A DNA stretch of 64,000 bases from Niabella beijingensis (GTDB lineage: Bacteria; Bacteroidota; Bacteroidia; Chitinophagales; Chitinophagaceae), in the NCBI RefSeq assembly GCF_020034665.1, contig NZ_JAIQDI010000001.1, positions 744,001-808,000 on the forward strand, given 5' to 3'. Under the pieces are notes generated by a model. That model worked only from the letters and a program-made list of their open reading frames with translations. It was not told the origin of the DNA and did no database searches. The translations under genes were made by a program, and so were the position numbers. Within the stretch, counting starts at the first letter, position 1. Each line of letters begins with the position of its first letter. Of this stretch, positions 27,637 to 35,854 are shown piece by piece.

Positions 27637-27644
27637 TACCTTTG
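27637..27644 (+). promoter_or_regulatory. Promoter -7 box of rpsT
   Basis: TACCTTTG matches TAnnTTTG and sits 20 bases before the rpsT ATG, with an A-rich stretch (nine A) between them that favours ribosome binding in Bacteroidota. Confidence 0.65.
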
Positions 27645-27664
27645 CCGTCCAAAAAAAAAGATCC

Positions 27665-27922
27665 ATGGCGAATCATAAAGCTACAAAGAAACATGCACGT
27701 CAGGCCTTAAAGCGTCGCGACAGAAACAAGTATTATGGTAAAACTACCCGTAATGCCATTAAAAATCTGAGAGCTGCTGAAGGTAGTGACGCGAAGGGAC
27801 AATTACCTTCCGTGGAAAGCATGATCGACAAATTAGCGAAAAGGGGCGTTATCCACCGCAATAAAGCCGCTAATTTAAAAAGCAAGCTGGCTAAAAAAAT
27901 CAACGCAGCAGTAGCAGCGTAA
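27665..27922 (+). CDS. rpsT: 30S ribosomal protein S20
   Basis: An 85-residue, very basic helical protein that binds 16S rRNA. It begins MANHKATKKHARQALKRRDR and has the family stretch KTTRNAIKNLR and the C-terminal HRNKAANLKSKLAKKI. The size is typical. It is monocistronic, between a Bacteroidota promoter and a terminator shared with the convergent murQ gene. Confidence 0.97.
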   Translation: MANHKATKKHARQALKRRDRNKYYGKTTRNAIKNLRAAEGSDAKGQLPSVESMIDKLAKRGVIHRNKAANLKSKLAKKINAAVAA

Positions 27923-27951
27923 TTAAAGATAATCCTGTTTTAAGGAAATAA

Positions 27952-27979
27952 AAAAGGAAGAGCATCCACTCTTCCTTTT
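27952..27979. terminator. Bidirectional terminator between rpsT and murQ
   Basis: Perfect 11-base stem AAAAGGAAGAG / CTCTTCCTTTT (27952-27962, 27969-27979) with a 6-base loop. A-rich sequence on the left and T-rich on the right let it work on both strands. Confidence 0.88.
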
Positions 27980-27997
27980 GTTGTTCTAACTATTTTT

Positions 27998-28819
27998 CTA
28001 CCGTGCCTGGTTATAGGCTTCCACGGCATTCTTCACACTCTTATTCTCCAGCAACAGCTGCTTGGCCTGCTCGTAATCCTTCAGCCCGGTCTTCTCCATT
28101 ACCATTTTTGTACCCCGGTCCACCAGCTTTTCGTTGGTCAGCTGCATGTTCACCATACGATTGCCTTCCACCCTTCCCAGCTGGATCATCACCGTTGTGG
28201 AGATCATATTGAGCACCAGCTTCTGGGCCGTACCGCTTTTCATACGGGTGCTTCCTGTTACAAATTCAGGTCCCACGATCACCTCTATGGGGTAATCGGC
28301 AACAGCGCTTACAGGCGCATTGGGGTTGGAGCTGATGCTGCCGGTAATGATACCGCGTTGCTGGCATTCCCGCAGTGCACCGATCACGTAAGGAGTGGAG
28401 CCGCTGGCGGCTACTCCCACTACCACATCTTTCTCATTGATCTCATAAGCCTCGAGGTCCTTCCAGCCCTGGGCTTCATCATCTTCAGCATTTTCAACCG
28501 GTGTGGTAATGGCCCTGCTGCCGCCTGCAATGATACCGATCACAACACCCATTGGTAACCCGTAAGTGGGCGGAATTTCACTGGCATCCAGGATGCCCAG
28601 GCGGCCACTGGTGCCGGCGCCGATGTAAAACAGCCGCCCGCCGTCCACCATGTTTTCCACAATGGCTTCAATTAACTTTTCAATATTGGGAATTACTTTC
28701 TGTACTGCCAGTGGCACTTCCTGATCTTCCTTATTCATGGATGTCAGCAATTCCAGCACCGACATCTTTTCCAGGTGGTCATATTTGCTAGCCTGCTCCG
28801 TAATCTTTTCTCCTGCCAT
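27998..28819 (-). CDS. murQ: N-acetylmuramic acid 6-phosphate etherase
   Basis: A 273-residue SIS-fold enzyme that splits the lactyl ether of MurNAc-6-phosphate to GlcNAc-6-phosphate in peptidoglycan recycling. Signatures are FYIGAGTSGRLGILDASEIP, GVAASGSTPYVIGAL and the C-terminal RMKSGTAQKLVLNMIST. It is somewhat shorter than the usual 300 residues at the N-terminus. It lies 32 bases downstream of a BadF-type sugar kinase on the same strand, which together would convert MurNAc to GlcNAc-6-phosphate. Confidence 0.93.
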   Translation of the reverse strand: MAGEKITEQASKYDHLEKMSVLELLTSMNKEDQEVPLAVQKVIPNIEKLIEAIVENMVDGGRLFYIGAGTSGRLGILDASEIPPTYGLPMGVVIGIIAGGSRAITTPVENAEDDEAQGWKDLEAYEINEKDVVVGVAASGSTPYVIGALRECQQRGIITGSISSNPNAPVSAVADYPIEVIVGPEFVTGSTRMKSGTAQKLVLNMISTTVMIQLGRVEGNRMVNMQLTNEKLVDRGTKMVMEKTGLKDYEQAKQLLLENKSVKNAVEAYNQAR

Positions 28820-28851
28820 ATATATCCGATATAAATTTCTTTTAAAACAAT

Positions 28852-29694
28852 TCAGGAATGGTACTCAATCAGCCCTTTCATCGGCTTCTGAAGCACTTTT
28901 CCCAACTCAAAGCTGTAGCTGTTACAAAGTTCTTTCAATACATCTTTAAATCCGAATGCAACACTCCCTACAAAACTGATGGGATGTTTCCAGGCTTCCT
29001 GGAATTTGCAAAGGTGCGTAAAAAAGAAATCATTCAGGCCATCTTCGATAATATTCTCCACCATGTAGTGTCCTCTGTTCTCCGCAAGGAATTTTGCAAA
29101 CCCCGCAAGATAGCGGTTCGGAAGCGGTTGTTTGTACACCCGTTCCAGGATCTCCGTGGCATTGGTAACATAGGCCGCGTCAAAACGGGCCCTCAGATCC
29201 TCGTCGAACGTATTGTATAAAAAATACTGGATCACTTTCCTGCCCAGGTAGGCGCCGCTGCCTTCATCACCCAGAACATAACCCAGCCCCGGGCTGTTCT
29301 TCTGGATCTTACGCCCATCATAATAGCAGGTACTGGAGCCCGTGCCCAGTATACAGGCGATGCCCCTGCTCCGGCCGCAAAGCCCGCGGGCCGCGCCCTC
29401 CACGTCGTGCCACACCTGTACTTTCGCATCCGGGAACAGGCGGCGCAGGCTTTTCTGCACCAATTTGCGGTTGTCCGGATTCAGACAGCCCGTACCATAA
29501 TAAAATACCTCCTCCACTGCCACATTTTTCAACTTCGGGAGCAGTTCTTTGTTCAGCAGCTCCACGATCTGATCTCCGTTCAGAAAATAGGGACTCACCC
29601 CGCCGGTAAGAACGGTTTTTGTTTTACCATTGTTTAGAAGACACCACTCGGCCTTTGTAGAACCCGCATCTGCGATAAGTTGCACTCTTGACAT
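28852..29694 (-). CDS. BadF/BcrA-type amino-sugar kinase (GlcNAc/MurNAc kinase-like)
   Basis: A 280-residue member of the hexokinase/actin-like ATPase group. Phosphate-1 loop is LIADAGSTKAEW (6-17), phosphate-2 loop is CILGTGSSTCYYDG, and GLGYVLGDEGSGAYLGRK is the adenosine/sugar region shared with N-acetylglucosamine kinases. It lies just upstream of murQ in the same direction, so a role in phosphorylating recycled MurNAc or GlcNAc is likely, as with MurK-type enzymes. Substrate preference is not proven by sequence. Confidence 0.85.
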   Translation of the reverse strand: MSRVQLIADAGSTKAEWCLLNNGKTKTVLTGGVSPYFLNGDQIVELLNKELLPKLKNVAVEEVFYYGTGCLNPDNRKLVQKSLRRLFPDAKVQVWHDVEGAARGLCGRSRGIACILGTGSSTCYYDGRKIQKNSPGLGYVLGDEGSGAYLGRKVIQYFLYNTFDEDLRARFDAAYVTNATEILERVYKQPLPNRYLAGFAKFLAENRGHYMVENIIEDGLNDFFFTHLCKFQEAWKHPISFVGSVAFGFKDVLKELCNSYSFELGKVLQKPMKGLIEYHS

Positions 29695-29852
29695 TGAAAC
29701 TGTAGTTTAGTACGGAGCTGTTACCAGAACGAGTCTGTTCCGCAGTAATAAGTGCCAAAAATAACCTATTTATAAAATAATCAGAAAATGATTTGATTTC
29801 TACAATAAACAGCAAAGATTGGCTATTTTGCAGCCTCTCATAAACAGAATGA

Positions 29853-31442
29853 ATGAAAAAGAAATTTGAGGTCTGGCTGCCCTTATTATTTTCCCTTGTA
29901 ATGATCGTTGGTATGTTCATCGGATACAAACTCCGCGGAGCCCAGCCCAACGGAGGGTTTGCCACGTCCCGCCGCAGCACCTCACTGGAAGAAGCCTTGG
30001 AGATCATCCGGCAGAAATATGTAGACTCTGTACGGATCGACACCCTGGAAGCCAATGCCATCCGGGAAATGATGAATGAACTGGACCCGCATTCCGTATA
30101 CCTCCCCCCTGTTGATCTGAAGGAAGCCAATGAGGAGCTTTCCGGAAAATTTGAAGGCATCGGCGTGGAGTACAACCAGATCCGCGACACGGTAAATATC
30201 ACTTTTGTATTAAAGGATGGCCCGAGCGAGAAAGCGGGACTTAAAATAGGCGACCAGATCATAAAGGTCAATGATTCCACAATTGCCGGCAGAAAAGTGA
30301 CCAGTACTACAGTGCGTAACCTGATACGGGGAGAGAAAGGAACATCGGTAAACCTCCAGATCCGGCGGGATCAGCAACTGCTGACGATTCCCGTGACACG
30401 TAACAATATCCCCACCCCCACACTGGTGGCATCATATATGATCAATAACAAGGCGGGGTATATCAAACTCGATCGTTTTGGCAGCACTACCTACCGTGAA
30501 TTTATGGAGGCTATGGAACGCCTGAAGAAACAGGGACTTACCGAGCTCGTGCTGGACCTCCGCAGCAATGGGGGCGGCTATATGGACCAGGCCATTGATA
30601 TCGCGGACGAGTTCCTGGACGGGGATAAACTGGTGGTGTATACGGAAGGTACCAACAGCCCCAAAAAAGAATACCGCTGCAAACGCCCGGGCATATTCGA
30701 AACCGGGAAGCTCACCGTACTGGTGGATGAACTCTCTGCCAGCGCCAGCGAGATCCTGAGCGGGGCTTTGCAGGACTGGGACCGGGCAACCATTGTAGGC
30801 CGCCGGACCTTTGGAAAAGGGCTGGTACAGGAAATATTCCCCCTTAGCGACGGTTCTGCATTAAAACTGACGGTTTCACGGTATTACACACCGCTGGGCC
30901 GCAGTATACAGCGGCCTTACAACAAAGGAAAGAAAGTGTATATGGATGACATCTGGGAACGTTATGCCAACGGCCAGGCCTATTTTGCAGACAGCAATAA
31001 AGTAAACAACGGCAAACAGTATAAAACACCCGCAGGACGCTTTCTTTACGGAGGCGGAGGCATCATGCCGGATATTTTTGTAGGATTGGATACCTCACGT
31101 ACTTCCAAGGAGATCAATAAACTTTTTTTCAACGGTACTTTTACCGACTTTGTGTTCCATTACTATCTGGAAAACCAGCAGCTGATGGATCCCTACTCCT
31201 CGCCCATTTCATTCTCGGAGGGATTTGACCCCGAAAAAGCAATGTGGCAGCAGTTTGTAAGCCGTGCTCAAAAAGATACAATAAATCTGACCTATATCCC
31301 CGAAGCGGAAAAAGCAAGGGTAGCCAACCGGATGGAAGCCTACCTGGCGCGCTTCAAATGGAGAGACTCCGGGTATTACCAGGTGCTGAACTTGAGAGAC
31401 TCCGTAGTATTAAAGGCGGTTGACTTCTTAAAAACAAAATAA
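29853..31442 (+). CDS. S41-family C-terminal processing protease
   Basis: A 529-residue periplasmic protease anchored by an N-terminal helix (8-26). The PDZ domain spans about 95-180 (GIGVEYNQI, LKIGDQIIKVND). The Ser/Lys dyad is in SASASE (295-300) and FGKG (K322), as in CtpA/Tsp. LDLRSNGGGYMDQA is the usual strand before the catalytic region. The last 150 residues are an extra C-terminal domain seen in Bacteroidota members. Only one base separates its stop from the cystathionine beta-synthase start, so both are co-transcribed. Confidence 0.93.
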   Translation: MKKKFEVWLPLLFSLVMIVGMFIGYKLRGAQPNGGFATSRRSTSLEEALEIIRQKYVDSVRIDTLEANAIREMMNELDPHSVYLPPVDLKEANEELSGKFEGIGVEYNQIRDTVNITFVLKDGPSEKAGLKIGDQIIKVNDSTIAGRKVTSTTVRNLIRGEKGTSVNLQIRRDQQLLTIPVTRNNIPTPTLVASYMINNKAGYIKLDRFGSTTYREFMEAMERLKKQGLTELVLDLRSNGGGYMDQAIDIADEFLDGDKLVVYTEGTNSPKKEYRCKRPGIFETGKLTVLVDELSASASEILSGALQDWDRATIVGRRTFGKGLVQEIFPLSDGSALKLTVSRYYTPLGRSIQRPYNKGKKVYMDDIWERYANGQAYFADSNKVNNGKQYKTPAGRFLYGGGGIMPDIFVGLDTSRTSKEINKLFFNGTFTDFVFHYYLENQQLMDPYSSPISFSEGFDPEKAMWQQFVSRAQKDTINLTYIPEAEKARVANRMEAYLARFKWRDSGYYQVLNLRDSVVLKAVDFLKTK

Positions 31443-31443
31443 G

Positions 31444-32805
31444 ATGGAGATCAAAAATAATATACTGGAAACCATTGGCAACACACCTTTGATCCGTTTG
31501 AACAGGATCACCAAAGACCTGCCCTGTACCGTATTGGCCAAAGTAGATTATTTTAATCCCGGCAACAGCATCAAGGACCGCATGGCCCTCAAAATGATCG
31601 AAGTGGCAGAAGCAGAAGGCCATTTAAAACCCGGCGGTACCATTATTGAAGGCACCAGCGGCAATACCGGTATGGGGCTTGCCCTGGGAGCGATCGTGAA
31701 AGGGTACAAATGCATTTTTGTTACCACCGATAAACAATCGAAGGAAAAAGCCGATGTGCTGAAGGCTATGGGTGCGGAAGTGATCGTATGTCCTACAAAT
31801 GTGGAGCCTGATGATCCGCAAAGCTACTACAGTGTAGCGGCCCGCCTGGCAAAGGAGACACCCAATTCCTATCATATGAACCAATATGATAACCTGGCAA
31901 ACCGGCTGGCTCATTACGAGACCACTGGCCCGGAGATCTGGAGACAGACCGACGGAAAGATCACCCACCTCGTGTGTACCGCCGGAACCGGTGGCACCAT
32001 CACCGGTACTGCACAATATCTTAAAGAACAGAATCCGGAAATACAGGTTTGGGCGGTGGATGCCTATGGCTCCCTGCTTACCAAATACTTCAACACGGGA
32101 GAGGCGGATATGAACGAGGTATATCCCTATTTCAGTGAAGGTTTTGGTGAAGACTTTGTACCTAAAAATTACGACATGCGGGTGATTGATGCCTTTACCC
32201 AGGTGACCGACCGGGATGGCGCGATCATCGCGCGGAAACTGGCAAAGGAAGAAGGGCTTTTTTGCGGGTACAGTGCCGGAAGTTGTGTCAGTGGCCTGAT
32301 GCAGTTAAAGGACCGATTAAACAAAGACGACCTGGTGGTTTGTATCTTTCATGATCATGGCAGCCGGTATGTGGCAAAAATTTATAACGACCAATGGATG
32401 ATGGAACGCGGGTTCCTGGATGTGAAGTCCTTCAAGGATATTATCAGCGGCCGGCCGGCGGGCAACCGTCTTATCACTGCAGAAGCAGCGCAGACCGTAA
32501 GCGAAGCTGTTGAACTGATGAGGCGGTACGACATCGAATCCATCCCGGTCTTTAAGGACGGGGATATGATCGGGTCTATCAGCGAAAGCGGCCTGTTCCA
32601 GAAACTGTTTTCCAATACCGAATTAAAGCAGGAAAAGATCGAACAGGTCCTGGAGCCGGCGTTCCCGGTAGTCGACTTCAATACGCCGATCGAAAAATTA
32701 AAATCCCTTCTGAATAAGGACAATGGTGCGGTGATGAGCAAAGATGAGGCCGGCAATTACCACATCATCACCAAGTATGATGTATTGCAGGCACTGGGAA
32801 GTTAG
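31444..32805 (+). CDS. Cystathionine beta-synthase
   Basis: A 453-residue PLP enzyme that condenses serine and homocysteine. The fold-type II core (1-325) has the PLP lysine K44 in NSIKDRMAL, the substrate loop EGTSGNTGMGLAL and the phosphate loop GTGGTITGTAQY. The C-terminal 130 residues form a CBS-domain pair (RYDIESIPVFKDGDMIGSI and VDFNTPIEKLKSLL), the part that binds adenosyl ligands in family members. No N-terminal haem motif is seen. Together with the cystathionine gamma-synthase at 50.8 kb it suggests a full transsulfuration route. Cysteine synthase is the alternative but lacks CBS domains. Confidence 0.9.
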   Translation: MEIKNNILETIGNTPLIRLNRITKDLPCTVLAKVDYFNPGNSIKDRMALKMIEVAEAEGHLKPGGTIIEGTSGNTGMGLALGAIVKGYKCIFVTTDKQSKEKADVLKAMGAEVIVCPTNVEPDDPQSYYSVAARLAKETPNSYHMNQYDNLANRLAHYETTGPEIWRQTDGKITHLVCTAGTGGTITGTAQYLKEQNPEIQVWAVDAYGSLLTKYFNTGEADMNEVYPYFSEGFGEDFVPKNYDMRVIDAFTQVTDRDGAIIARKLAKEEGLFCGYSAGSCVSGLMQLKDRLNKDDLVVCIFHDHGSRYVAKIYNDQWMMERGFLDVKSFKDIISGRPAGNRLITAEAAQTVSEAVELMRRYDIESIPVFKDGDMIGSISESGLFQKLFSNTELKQEKIEQVLEPAFPVVDFNTPIEKLKSLLNKDNGAVMSKDEAGNYHIITKYDVLQALGS

Positions 32806-32887
32806 TACGGCATACCCATTACGATGATCTAAATTAAAATCCGGGAAAACCGGTATCCCACATAGCCGGAAAGAGCGCAAAAAAGAT

Positions 32888-32895
32888 TATTTTTG
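32888..32895 (+). promoter_or_regulatory. Promoter -7 box of the small membrane protein
   Basis: TATTTTTG fits TAnnTTTG and lies 22 bases before the ATG at 32918. No clear upstream TTTG box. Confidence 0.5.
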
Positions 32896-32917
32896 CGCCT
32901 CACTATAAACCTCTTTT

Positions 32918-33343
32918 ATGAAAGTTGCAAATCCAACCGGAAAAACATTGGAAGAATTGCTGGATAAATTGGCTCCCCACTACCCCGGCGCCAAAATAAG
33001 AAAACCTTTTCTGGGTATCGGCCCCAAAAACCTGATACTTCCGTCCGGCAACATGAAACACGTGGTACGGCCGGCGAAGAGCAATCTTGTTACCGACTTT
33101 GTGCCGCCTGTGGCACTGATCATCCTGGCGGTGGTTTTGGGCATTGTGCTGGCTTTTGTAGGTTCATTTATTGTATACAGCCTGGGTGGCCGTTATACAA
33201 TTGGTGGCGTATTATGGATGCTGCTTGTGTTGTTGCTGCTGAAATACTTTTATAAAAACTCCAATAAGGAAAAGTTCGAAAAATTCCATACAGATCTGAA
33301 CCTCGCCTTAACCAGCTCCAGTCAGCCCGGTTCTATTTTCTGA
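32918..33343 (+). CDS. Two-helix membrane protein of unknown function
   Basis: A 141-residue protein. A polar N-terminal domain (1-60; KTLEELLDKLAPHYPGAKIR) precedes two hydrophobic helices (about 67-93 and 96-110; PPVALIILAVVLGIVLAFVG, GGVLWMLLVLLLL), and a short charged tail follows. No family is recognised. It has its own promoter and is convergent with the DUF922 gene. Confidence 0.7.
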   Translation: MKVANPTGKTLEELLDKLAPHYPGAKIRKPFLGIGPKNLILPSGNMKHVVRPAKSNLVTDFVPPVALIILAVVLGIVLAFVGSFIVYSLGGRYTIGGVLWMLLVLLLLKYFYKNSNKEKFEKFHTDLNLALTSSSQPGSIF

Positions 33344-33382
33344 TCCGGTCTGCCAGCTTCTGAAACTGTTACAGGCCATGAA

Positions 33383-34006
33383 TCAATGAGGAAGAGAAAG
33401 GATATAATCTTTTGCAGCATAGGGAGAGAGCACATTTAACCGCTGTGCGATAAGTGCATTCCACTGCTCCTGTTTTTGTTTGTTACGGCCATTGTTCGTT
33501 TCCGCATCATATTTTTTCTGAAATGCATTGAGCTCCTTAAACAGGCGGTTCACTTCGGTCGTGATCCGTTCTATTGCAGATCGTCCCAATGATTGCGTTC
33601 TTAAAAAACGCGATAACTCGCGGGCGTAGATCTCTGAGATATCAAAATGTTTCTGCTCGTGATTCAGCAGGTAGGCACGGTCTGCGGCACTGCCTTTCAG
33701 CACCTTTTCGACCATGTAGGAATGTGCAGGGTCCATCTGTGCATAAACGCGTATAAGACCTTTCCCCTTATTTACACCAGAGGTTATTGGGGTCACCGCA
33801 TAAATGAATCCGGTGCGGGTCACCGCCATATTCCGCCCTAGATTATCGGGTGAAGGTTTTCCTGCTCTTACTATCCTGAAATCTGAAATACGCAATGGTC
33901 GTGCCTGCGACCACCGGATGGTGGTTGATTGTCCGGCAACCGACACTGCAAAGAGCAGTCCGGCAATCACCAGCAACAGTTTTATCCTGCTAAAATAAAA
34001 AATCAC
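33383..34006 (-). CDS. DUF922 putative zinc protease
   Basis: A 207-residue exported protein. The N-terminal IKLLLVIAGLLFAVSVAGQ is a signal peptide. The mature part has LLNHEQKHFDISEIYARELS, the HExxHxD-type motif of DUF922 peptidases, with H, E and H/D as likely zinc ligands. A GTG start at 34006 is chosen because it gives a proper signal peptide; the open frame continues to 34129 inside the barrel gene without homology. It overlaps the end of the barrel gene by 17 bases, which points to co-expression. Confidence 0.78.
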   Translation of the reverse strand: MIFYFSRIKLLLVIAGLLFAVSVAGQSTTIRWSQARPLRISDFRIVRAGKPSPDNLGRNMAVTRTGFIYAVTPITSGVNKGKGLIRVYAQMDPAHSYMVEKVLKGSAADRAYLLNHEQKHFDISEIYARELSRFLRTQSLGRSAIERITTEVNRLFKELNAFQKKYDAETNNGRNKQKQEQWNALIAQRLNVLSPYAAKDYILSLPH

Positions 34007-35702
34007 GCCGCGCCATATTCCAGCGTAGCCCGACAGAGAGCCACTTGGTAGTATTATCCGGCACTGTTGCGATCCGGTATTTACGATACATCCCAGCCAC
34101 ATCAAAGAACAGGTTCTGTATGATCTCATATGAAACAGTAAGTGAACCGATCATCCCCTTATTACTGATGCCGCTGCCGATATAATACCCTTCGTCACTT
34201 TCACGACCATCACGGTAGTTTCTGAAAAGATCTCCCCCATAGCTCGGTGAACCCCAGGCCGTATAATAACTGGTGGTATCCAACCCTTTATTATACATGA
34301 TCAGCATGGCCTTCAGATAGAGGCGCGGCAGAGGCTGGTAGTTGGCAATCCCCACAAATTCCCTGAAATTCGCGCCCAGCGGATGTGCCAGGGGCTGATT
34401 ATAATGTATGAAATTATTTTGTGCCCATTTATCCGTGTAGGTAAAAGGTCGTACGAAATTACCTTCCACCTGGAGATCCAGGTTCTTAACCGTAAAGGCA
34501 TCTGCATATTTGGCGCCGATCTGATAACCGAATTTATTCACCCAGGGGCCGCCGGACTTCAACACCTTATTTACTACAAATTCATTGATCAGCCACTGCC
34601 CGTAAGCCTGAAAATATTTTGCAAAATTGGCCTTAAAATCAAGCCCGATGCTGGACTTGGCACTATTACCTGTATATGATGAATAGGCCCTGTTAAACAT
34701 CGACGGATTCAGGTAGCCCACCTGCAGGCCCCCATTCTTTTTGCTGTTGTACATGGTACTTTCAAAGAAGCCCAGTTTCAGCCAGTTGGTGGGTTGCCAG
34801 GTAAGATAGTGGAACATCATATAGTTACGCGGACGGGTTGAATCCTTGCCGGAATAACTATTATCAAATGGAGCAATCGTTTGTGCCGCTACAGAGGTCA
34901 GCTGGAATTTGCCCGCCTGAACCCCTAATTTCAGGAAGGGATAAGGAGCACTGAAATCGCTGATAAAAGTGGTCCGGTACCCGTCTCCGATAAAAAATTT
35001 ATCATGTGCGATCTGGAAATCGATGTATTTCCCTGCATGAAAGGTCACTCCTCCGCGTACATCCCAGTAATCAAAGCCATCGCCTTTAAATCTTTTATAA
35101 TACCCCAGTCCCGGTACGCTGATATGTGCCCTGCTATAGTCCTGCACATACCGCGGATCGCGTTCCTGGTTCTCTGAAAAATACAGGTAATACCCTACAC
35201 GCTGGTCGATCTGCCCGCGAAAGCGGACGCCCCGGGTGTTCACAAAGGTCTTGGTACCCGTAGCCTTTCCCAGTTCGAAATTAATTACAGGGTCAATGAT
35301 CAGGCTGTACTGGTCGCGCTTATCAACGGCATAGAGATGGGCCGGATTCTTAAAAAATGCACCAAGTATAGGCTTGCGCTGAAAAGAATCGGCATAACGG
35401 GTCGTCCAGTCGGAATTATTCATCATCATACTCCGGATATTATACCGGTCGATACTGGTGAGCACCCCTTCCAGGGCACCCGCCTTATCCAGTGAATCAA
35501 TCCGCTCCACGCGTTCCGTGGCACGTTTACGTCCATAAGGCTTCACGGTGGTAAACTGCAGCACAGAATCTCCTCTGAGCTTTATATCCAGCCGGTTGAT
35601 CAGCCGGTTCTGCTTATCACTGAGCTCAATATTGTCCGTCTGCGCATAGCTATAAAAAGGCAGCAGGATCAAAGCAAGTTTTAGGATATTTCTGATTTGC
35701 AT
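33990..35702 (-). CDS. Outer-membrane beta-barrel protein (Wzi/RemB-like)
   Basis: A 570-residue protein with a signal peptide (ILKLALILLPFYSYAQ). From about residue 130 it is a series of amphipathic strands rich in Tyr, Phe and Gly (VRFRGQIDQRVGYYLYFSEN, WDVRGGVTFHAGKYIDFQIA), and it ends in the strand-terminal RRDFLF with a last phenylalanine, the export signal of barrel proteins. The pattern resembles capsule-assembly Wzi proteins and the gliding-associated RemB annotation. Function is therefore a guess: surface polysaccharide attachment is the best one. It forms a pair with the overlapping DUF922 protease. Confidence 0.72.
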   Translation of the reverse strand: MQIRNILKLALILLPFYSYAQTDNIELSDKQNRLINRLDIKLRGDSVLQFTTVKPYGRKRATERVERIDSLDKAGALEGVLTSIDRYNIRSMMMNNSDWTTRYADSFQRKPILGAFFKNPAHLYAVDKRDQYSLIIDPVINFELGKATGTKTFVNTRGVRFRGQIDQRVGYYLYFSENQERDPRYVQDYSRAHISVPGLGYYKRFKGDGFDYWDVRGGVTFHAGKYIDFQIAHDKFFIGDGYRTTFISDFSAPYPFLKLGVQAGKFQLTSVAAQTIAPFDNSYSGKDSTRPRNYMMFHYLTWQPTNWLKLGFFESTMYNSKKNGGLQVGYLNPSMFNRAYSSYTGNSAKSSIGLDFKANFAKYFQAYGQWLINEFVVNKVLKSGGPWVNKFGYQIGAKYADAFTVKNLDLQVEGNFVRPFTYTDKWAQNNFIHYNQPLAHPLGANFREFVGIANYQPLPRLYLKAMLIMYNKGLDTTSYYTAWGSPSYGGDLFRNYRDGRESDEGYYIGSGISNKGMIGSLTVSYEIIQNLFFDVAGMYRKYRIATVPDNTTKWLSVGLRWNMARRDFLF

Positions 35703-35854
35703 ATAAGATAACGGTTTAATTAATTGTTTTCCGGTTTCAGCTGCGGCAAAGATAAGGCCATCAACAAGTTATTAGAACAGGATTCCGGCTAATTGATTAA
35801 TTTCGAACGATTTTACGCATTTTATCAATATTGTTGCACTCAATAACAAAAATC

